A stretch of DNA of 64,000 nt from Mytilus galloprovincialis (taxonomy: Eukaryota; Mollusca; Bivalvia; Mytilida; Mytilidae): assembly GCF_965363235.1 (NCBI RefSeq), contig NC_134845.1, positions 67,113,261-67,177,260 of the forward strand, read 5' to 3'. Shown in pieces: positions 57,876 through 64,000 of the stretch. Position numbers and translations under genes: made by a program. A model generated the notes under the pieces. The model was not told the origin of the DNA, searched no databases, and saw nothing but the letters and a program-made list of their open reading frames with translations. Position 1 is the first letter of the stretch, and each line of letters starts with the position of its first letter.

Positions 57876-58663
57876 GGAAGCAGGACAAGTCGCCCCACTG
57901 GCTAATCGCCCACTTTTAAAAAAACCGCCACAAACTGATTTATCAAATCGCCCCACATGTGAAATTGGTTAAATCATGTTAAATATTACTCCTGCCAACC
58001 CGCCCTACTTATAAAAAAACGGTAATATTTAGATTAATATATATATATATATATAATTAAAAATAAAAACTCGCACCACTTTAATGAAAACTAATCTACA
58101 CAGAATACAAACAAACTGAAAATTTATTTAATTACTATTATTGATATACTGAAATTATAATTCTAAAAAAAATGTATTGTTGAAGAATAACTAAGTTTTG
58201 AAGCTTAGTTATTTGCATAACAATTGAAAAGAAACCTGTTAATTGTATCATAATGCAATATAAGGAATTTAACTTATATTCAACGGGATAACATCTTTTT
58301 CCATAAGTGGGGAGAGTTGGCATTACTAAATTCATCCTGGTTAATAATATATTTATCTAGATTTCACCGATTTCCATTAGGTGGGACCAGTTAGCAGGAG
58401 TAATATTAACGGAATTTAACTTATATACAACGGGATAACATCTTTTTACATGAGTGGGGCGAGTTGGCATTAGTAAATTCTTCCTGGTTAATAATATATT
58501 TATCTAGATATTATCGTTTTCTATTAGGTGGGGCAAGTTGGCAGGAGTAATATTAAGGGATATAACACATTTCACAAGTGGGGCGATTCGGTTATCCAGG
58601 TTGGGGCAGTTTTTTTAAAGTGGGGCGAGTTAATGAAAAAGTGGGGCGATTTGTCATGGATTC
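57876..58663. mobile_element. MITE with TCGCCCCACTT inverted arrays
   Basis: A 9-bp target duplication CCTTCAAAT flanks it (57867-57875 and 58664-58672). The left end reads GGAAGCAGGACAAGTCGCCC; the right end inverted reads GAATCCATGACAAATCGCCC. Long inverted repeats (over 100 bases, imperfect) contain TCGCCCCAC-type units, about four to five per side. The interior has a 148-base tandem duplication (about 58263-58410 and 58411-58556, 'caacgggataacatcttttt'), each unit carrying more 'gtggggcgagttggca' motifs. Confidence 0.85.
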
Positions 58664-58672
58664 CCTTCAAAT

Positions 58673-59034
58673 ATATTCTAATGTGGTTTTTGGCTTCTTC
58701 GAGCATAAACAAGCTCATTGCCATTGTTGAACTAATTGTTTTCTTTAAAATAGTCGACAAAATTGCTCTTACAAAATTTCCATTTGGGAGCCTCGAGCTC
58801 GATGGGGGAAATACTCTGCAAATACTGACAGTTGGCAGGTATGGTCATCAAAACAGTTGATGTGTTACTATGTACATTTACCATTATGTTACTTGATGTT
58901 CTTGCTATACACACAGTACAGAGACTAGTCAATCTTTGTGAACTATTTTTTATGGGAGTCATAGAATATGCGTATACAATCAATAATTAAAAATAGTCTA
59001 TTTATATTGAAAAGGAAAAGTTCTTATATGTCTA
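58673..59034. other. no recognised feature
   Basis: AT-rich, non-repetitive in this window. Short open frames lack domain character. Confidence 0.3.
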
Positions 59035-59165
59035 AAGAAGAGGGACGAAAGACACCAAAGGGACAGTCAAACTCATAAATTTAAAGCAAACTGACAAGGC
59101 CATGGCTAAAAATGCATTTCATGGCGAGGCACAGAAAATATACCGTAAACAGTAGACTATAGATA
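59035..59165 (+). repeat. dispersed mussel repeat, 'gggacattcaaactc' family
   Basis: 'agagggacgaaagacaccaa' and 'gggacagtcaaactcataaa' match the family seen at 16604, 43248 and 52722. Confidence 0.55.
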
Positions 59166-59304
59166 TAGGTAAACTAGGTACAAAAGAACTCCAAATCTTA
59201 AATTCTACAAACCACCTCTGTTCTATGGAAGATAATGATATAACTGGACTAGAAATACACACAACCTGTAATTAACTGCCTTTACAGCGCTTTCGCGCTT
59301 TGAT

Positions 59305-60032
59305 TCAAACATTGCTCTGGTTGGATTGAAAACTAAACGGGAAATGCGATGGGTTTTTTTTACTGGATCGATTTTTGTTCCCTAGTCATAGAATAATGAG
59401 GTTCATGTTCTAGTCTAACAAAGTCGGTGGGAACCAGTGGGTATAATTATTTTGTCTCGGAGGGTTGACGTCACAACTTGATTGATTGAATTTAGTTAAA
59501 AACGAATAGTGTACAGCTCTCAATATTTAAAGTAAACGGACACCTCAAAATTCTAGTATCATTTTTATTTTATCCAATTAGATAGCACTAAGGCCAAACG
59601 CTTCTTTGAAATGGTTAACTTGTATGGGTATTTTTCACCGCATTGTTTGTCCAAAAAGGGGAAGTTCGAGAGTGTATTGAAATTCTAAATTGATATTTTT
59701 GCCCTGGAGATACCGCGATATGATTTATGTATTTATGTTGTCTTTGTCTATTAAATATGAAACTGTTTTATGAATTTTTGTCATTTGTTCTATGAGCAAA
59801 TACATTGCTTGGCAAATCGTCATCACTGGTCATTTTTAGGTTTCTTATACCTGTCATTTATTGAATTTACTGTTTCGTTGTATTGTCAGTATGCTGTCAG
59901 AAGTCCTGGAGCGAAAGCACAGGCCGAACCCTCTCTACCAGTAACGTAAATGGCTGAGCTAGCAGGGTTTAACGTCATGAGACAGATTATGAATGAGAAC
60001 ACGTTTACACACGAAAACCCATTTACGTTGCA
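59305..60032 (+). repeat. duplicated block, copy 1
   Basis: From 'tcaaacattgctctgg' to 'catttacgttgca' it matches 61372-62345, apart from a ~245-base segment present only in the second copy. The end of the block encodes MAELAGFNVMRQIMNENTFT in both copies. Confidence 0.88.
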
Positions 60033-60073
60033 TTTAGAGAGGGTTCGGCCTGTGCTTTCGCTCCAGGGCTTCT
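59899..60073. repeat. 38-bp inverted repeat
   Basis: AGAAGTCCTGGAGCGAAAGC and onward (59899-59936) is inverted at 60036-60073 with one mismatch, 99 bases apart. The second arm is absent from the duplicate block at 62212, so it arose here after, or was lost there. Confidence 0.85.
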
Positions 60074-60570
60074 TCTTTCGGATTAAAAAGTGATTGTCAA
60101 AAGTATCTTTCTTATGCAAAGTTTGCTTACAGTACTTCTGAAGTTGGGTTTAGTACACACATCATAAACACTTATTTAACTTCATTGCATTAGATATATT
60201 GAAGATACTGGTTAATTACATAAATATTTTGTTTTTGTAGCACAATCATGTAATCGGTACTGATTTTCTCGAAATTAATAATTGCTTGGCCTTAGTTCAT
60301 TTTAGATTACATGTATCCAAAATTACTTTAATTTCGAATGTCTACCTTCGCCAATCTCCGTGCTCTGCACGTAAAATGTTAATATAATTATGTGGTTGTC
60401 GGTATCTCCAAAAATATAAAGTTTTATTTTTATTTTGATTTGATTCTATTTTTTGTCGGTTATTATTTTTCAGTGTTTGTGTATTGTTGGAGGAAAAGAA
60501 TATTAAAGACATATATGGATCCAATTCTTAATTCGCTTGGACATTGCCTTCATCAATGGAAATGTTTATA
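60074..60570. other. no recognised feature
   Basis: AT-rich sequence up to the minisatellite. Confidence 0.3.
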
Positions 60571-60672
60571 CCTTCGTCACCATTTGGACCTTCATCCCTA
60601 TTTGGACTTTCGTCACTATTTGGACCTTCGTCACCATTTGGACCTTTATCACTGTTTGAACCTTCTTGGACA
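60570..60672 (+). repeat. 18-bp minisatellite
   Basis: 'ccttcgtcaccatttgga' repeats about five to six times with substitutions. One plus frame reads it as a Pro-Ser-Ser-Pro-Phe-Gly-like hexapeptide repeat. It lies 140 bases before the second LTR-like repeat. Confidence 0.75.
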
Positions 60673-60814
60673 TTTATCAACATTTAGACTTTAAAATTTT
60701 AAATTATATACAATGTACATTTTCAATTGTTTAAAGACAACCCTGTCTTGTCCTTTAAATTGTCTTACTATGTTGTCAAATCGCGGACGATTTGTTTTTC
60801 TGGGTAGGGGGTAA

Positions 60815-61372
60815 TGTAACGTTTGTGGGTCATCGTAAATTCCCCTTTTTCTATTTTTAGATACTATATATAACTATAGTTGTCCGGCCACTTTTTCGCG
60901 GGGATCGTTTATCTCGTGCTTGAACTCAATGTCCAGACTAGGATATTTAAACCTCGTCAGGGCAGTATTTCTTTAGATTGGGGAAAACTTTCGTACTGGT
61001 AAGTTGTACTTTAAATTTCAATTTATTTTGTATTTCGATGTTCGACTTAAATATTTATTTCTTTACATTTGATATATTTCTTTTCGGTCTCGTAGTCAAA
61101 CAGTTCTAAAATGTTAAATTTACGTTTCCGTTCCAGAATAAAAAGAGGGAATTGTACACTAGCTTGATATTTTATGATTTCGGGTTTATAAAGAGATGGG
61201 TTTCATTTTGATAGCGATATTTAGACAGAGGGTTAATCCGAGGGATATTTTGGAGTAACGGTCGTCAATCTACGGGATTGTTCGTGCCTAATTACTCTGA
61301 AATAGAATTTTGTATTATCGCATGTTTTGGTTTTGGATCTTGAACTGGTCAATTTTATTGAAAAACGTTTTT
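60815..61372 (+). mobile_element. LTR-like repeat, copy 2 (558 bp)
   Basis: It is nearly identical to 54169-54726 and directly follows a purine-rich 'gggtagggggtaa', as a 3' LTR would. Unlike copy 1, it is joined directly to the duplicated block at 61372. It is an LTR fossil, solo-like or recombined; family not determined. Confidence 0.5.
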
Positions 61373-62345
61373 CAAACATTGCTCTGGATGGATTGAAAAC
61401 TAAACGGGAAATGCGATGGGTTTTTTTTACTGGATCGATTTTTGTTCCCTAGTCATAGAATAATGAGATTCATGTTCTAGTCTAACAAAGTCGGTGGGAA
61501 CCAGTGGGTATAATTATTTTGTCTCGGAGGGTTGACGTCACAACTTGATTGATTGAATTTAGTTAAAAACGAATAGTGTACAGCTCTCAATATTTAAAGT
61601 AAACGGACACCTCAAAATTCTAGTATCATTTTTATTTTATCCAATTAGATAGCACTAAGGCCAAACGCTTCTTTGAAATGGTTAACTTGTATGGGTATTT
61701 TTCACCGCATTGTTTGTCCAAAAAGGGGAAGTTCGAGAGTGTATTGAAATTCTAAATTGATATTTTTGATAAGACGTGGCACGGTACTTGTCTATCCCAA
61801 ATTCATGTATTTGGTTTTCATATTACATTTGTTATTCTCGTGGTGTTTTGTCTGATGATTGGTCTGTTTCTGTGTGTGTTGCGTTTCGATGTTGTGTCGT
61901 TGTTCTCTTATATTTAATGCGTTTCGCTCGGTTTTGGTTTGTTACCCCGATTTTGTTTTTTGTCCATGGATTTATGAGTTTTGAACAGCGGTATACTACT
62001 GTTGCCTTTATTTGCCCTGGAGATACCGCGATATGATTTATGTATTTATGTTGTCTTTGTCTATTAAATATGAAACTGTTTTATGGATTTTTGTCATTTG
62101 TTCTATGAGCAAATACATTGCTTGGCAAATCGTCATCACTGGTCATTTTTAGGTTTCTTATACCTGTCATTTATTGAATTTACTGTTTCGTTGTATTGTC
62201 AGTATGCTGTCAGAAGTCCTGGAGCGAAAGCACAGGCCGAACCCTCTCTACCAGTAACGTAAATGGCTGAGCTAGCAGGGTTTAACGTCATGAGACAGAT
62301 TATGAATGAGAACACGTTTACACACGAAAACCCATTTACGTTGCA
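61372..62345 (+). repeat. duplicated block, copy 2
   Basis: It matches 59305-60032, with about 245 extra bases at 61768-62010. Sequence identity is very high, so the duplication is recent. Confidence 0.88.
61768..62010 (+). repeat. dispersed mussel repeat inside duplicated block
   Basis: 'tctatcccaaattcatgtat', 'gttaccccgattttgttttt' and 'ttgaacagcggtatactact' are familiar, from memory, as the 3' part of a very common mytilid repeat. It is present only in copy 2 of the block. The open frame over it (MARYLSIPNSCIWFSYYICY) simply reads the repeat. Confidence 0.6.
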
Positions 62346-62538
62346 GTATTATATTGACAGGAACTCCAACGAAAAATTAGCACATTCGCACCCCACTGAT
62401 TTCTTTAAGAAAATAAAAGGTTCCGACTCAGTATGTCAAGTATGTGATAACTCCTTTGTGGGGTATCTGCGATGCCGCCCTCGCGTGTGTAGTTTACAGA
62501 AACTGATCTTATCACGTGATCTGTTATCGAGGGTCTAA
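62263..62538 (+). CDS. unrecognised 91-codon ORF
   Basis: ATG at 62263 opens MAELAGFNVMRQIMNENTFT, HENPFTLQYYIDRNSNEKLA, then SVCQVCDNSFVGYLRCRPRV and a stop. The first 28 codons lie in the duplicated block and recur at about 59951, where the frame then runs into the inverted repeat. A CxxC (CQVC) is visible, but no family is recognised. It could be a first exon or an element-encoded leader. No splice donor was convincingly identified. Confidence 0.3.
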   Translation: MAELAGFNVMRQIMNENTFTHENPFTLQYYIDRNSNEKLAHSHPTDFFKKIKGSDSVCQVCDNSFVGYLRCRPRVCSLQKLILSRDLLSRV

Positions 62539-64000
62539 TCTACCTGCCAATGTAAATATACACGGAAACTCCCGTGGCTAATTGCGAATCGCTACATGAA
62601 TAACGACACCTGTTTCTATTCAATAATTAAAGACTACAGCTGAAACAATCTTAAAAATCGGTCCATATTTAACAGAATGACAAAAGAAAAATAACTGTAT
62701 TTGGAAAGAAGGTAAGATTATTTTTAGTTTTGTCTAATATGTTTTTATCACTAGAACTAGGAAATCGGGAAATATCGGATTATGCAGTTTACATGACTCT
62801 GAAGTAGAGTGTTTGCAGAAAATAATTTGATGTCCGTGTAGTGTGCCTGATAACTCAAATTTTAAGTTAAAAATTGTAAATTTTAATCGAGTGTAACACA
62901 AATATTAATAGTTTTCTCGATCGTAAAATGTAACTTAACATATTTATAGAAATTGTTTTAAGCACTAAGAGGTGGATAATTATACGCCCGTGATTGTCTC
63001 TCCATATAGTATGTATCAAGTTAAAACACAGATTACATGTACACCTTCTTTTTTTTTTAAATTCAACCTGGTCCGAGATTGCTCTGGCGTCTGACGGATT
63101 TGTTTTGGGAAATTTATAAAATTTCTTTTTGTTGAAATGAATGAAACATTTGACACCGGACTTTCAGTAAACAATTCAACAAGTGATTTCTATACATTGC
63201 AAACAAGTGTGAAAAATATTACCACTCTGGATTATAAACGTGGCATATATGGCTGATGGATTTTTTTTCACATGGAGAAAAAATTGTTGGATATAGATAT
63301 TTCTTGCAATTTTAATATCAATGATGTGGTTTTTACCAAATATACATTCAAATTCTAATGTTCTATTTATAGCGTACCATACTAACAGGTGATTGTTTGA
63401 AACATAAACATTTTTTATGATCAACATATATTTGACATTCAAATAGTCATTATCTTTTGAAAGTATGCAATCTTGCATTGCATCACAATCATTTTTTTTT
63501 TTTTTTTTTGTTTTAATTATTAAAATAAAAATAATAAATTCTATGTACATATATTTATATTTGAACATTGTACTGTTTTAATTATTAAACAATTGCATTG
63601 TAATGGATTTATATATTGTACTGGCCCTACGATTTAAATGTCTTTTGTGCAGGACCTGTACGTTCTTAATACTCTTCTGTAGGGGTGGTTGCATTTCTCT
63701 TATCAGTTTTATTTCTTGGAGTTTGGTTCGAACCTTGGAAATATTGGCTTATATCTCCTTGTGTTTTCTTTTGATTATTAGTCAGTTTTTTTTTTCTTCT
63801 TTTTTTTCTGCAAACCATCTATTGGAGTGTTGGTGGTTTAAGCTTCCGATCCTGAGTCATGATTGTACATGTACGTATTGTCGTTGTCTGCACTTTTGTT
63901 GGTAGAAGTGTCAGTTTGATCATTACTGAGTGGAGCTATATGTGATTCTGTTTGACTGTCAATGGGAATTGGTTGCAGTATTGATTGTGATATCTGCACA
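62539..64000. other. no recognised feature
   Basis: AT-rich sequence with a long T run (about 63492-63510). No gene, RNA or repeat was recognised to the end of the window. Confidence 0.35.

Noticed and set aside
60392-60694. His/Leu-rich protein
   Set aside because: The frame is driven by an 18-bp minisatellite, with no splice or family support.
54169-61372. complete LTR retrotransposon
   Set aside because: No gag, protease, reverse transcriptase or integrase was recognised between the repeats and no target duplication was found.
61776-62036. membrane protein gene
   Set aside because: The frame reads through a familiar dispersed mussel repeat, so its hydrophobic residues are a by-product of T-rich sequence.

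Overview
The window looks like a bivalve mollusc nuclear genome, most likely a mussel (Mytilidae). It is AT-rich, coding sequence is broken into short exons with GT-AG introns, and several dispersed repeats match, from memory, sequences common in Mytilus (the 'attgccaatgagacaac' family, the 'gggacattcaaactc' family, a pearl/MgE-like repeat). No search was run, so the taxon is an inference. Intact single-copy host genes are few; most of the window is mobile DNA and its debris.

Layout. 0.6-2.3 kb (minus): three phase-consistent exons joining a homeodomain-like helix to an HMG box. 4.5-5.4 kb: an inverted-repeat element built from a GGACCATATGAGTAT motif. 5.9-10.6 kb (plus): six in-phase exons of a KDZ-type transposase-like gene that stops before its catalytic core. 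10.9-11.2 kb (minus): first exon of a SWIM zinc-finger gene. 12.0-14.4 kb (minus): three in-phase exons of an unrecognised basic protein, with a tRNA-headed SINE nested in a small DNA transposon inside one intron. 15.8-16.3 kb: a minisatellite. 16.5-18.3 kb: copy A of a segmental duplication carrying beta-barrel-like exons. 19.0-20.7 kb: a broken gene fragment and a Ty3/Gypsy gag fossil. 21-26 kb: several MITE families and a BTB pseudogene. 26.3-30.9 kb: duplicated BEN-domain and SH3-like exons. 31-32 kb: a CACTA/EnSpm-like transposase fragment. 33.8-34.3 kb: a 5'-truncated LINE. 35.6-44.4 kb: an acidic, Ser-rich multi-exon gene (plus) broken by a SINE, a gypsy fossil and frame errors. 42.4-52.9 kb: copies B and C of the duplication; copy C is split by a nearly complete 6.2 kb LINE flanked by a 14-bp target duplication. 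53-62.5 kb: more inverted-array MITEs, an LTR-like repeat pair and a second duplicated block. 62.5-64 kb: nothing recognised.

Main points. (1) Three unrelated-sequence elements (21145-21622, 56307-57002, 57876-58663), with a fourth candidate at 4519-5381, share one architecture: 8-9 bp target duplications, a short degenerate end, then inverted arrays of a short element-specific motif. (2) The LINE is a bicistronic, RNase H-bearing I/Nimb-like element whose ORF1 stop and ORF2 start overlap as UAAUGA; its 3' tail is shared with a SINE family present in four copies here, pointing to a LINE/SINE partnership. (3) That SINE family and the tRNA-headed SINE share a ~65-bp core. (4) One SINE sits inside a coding exon with a clean 14-bp target duplication; removing it restores a 50-codon exon.
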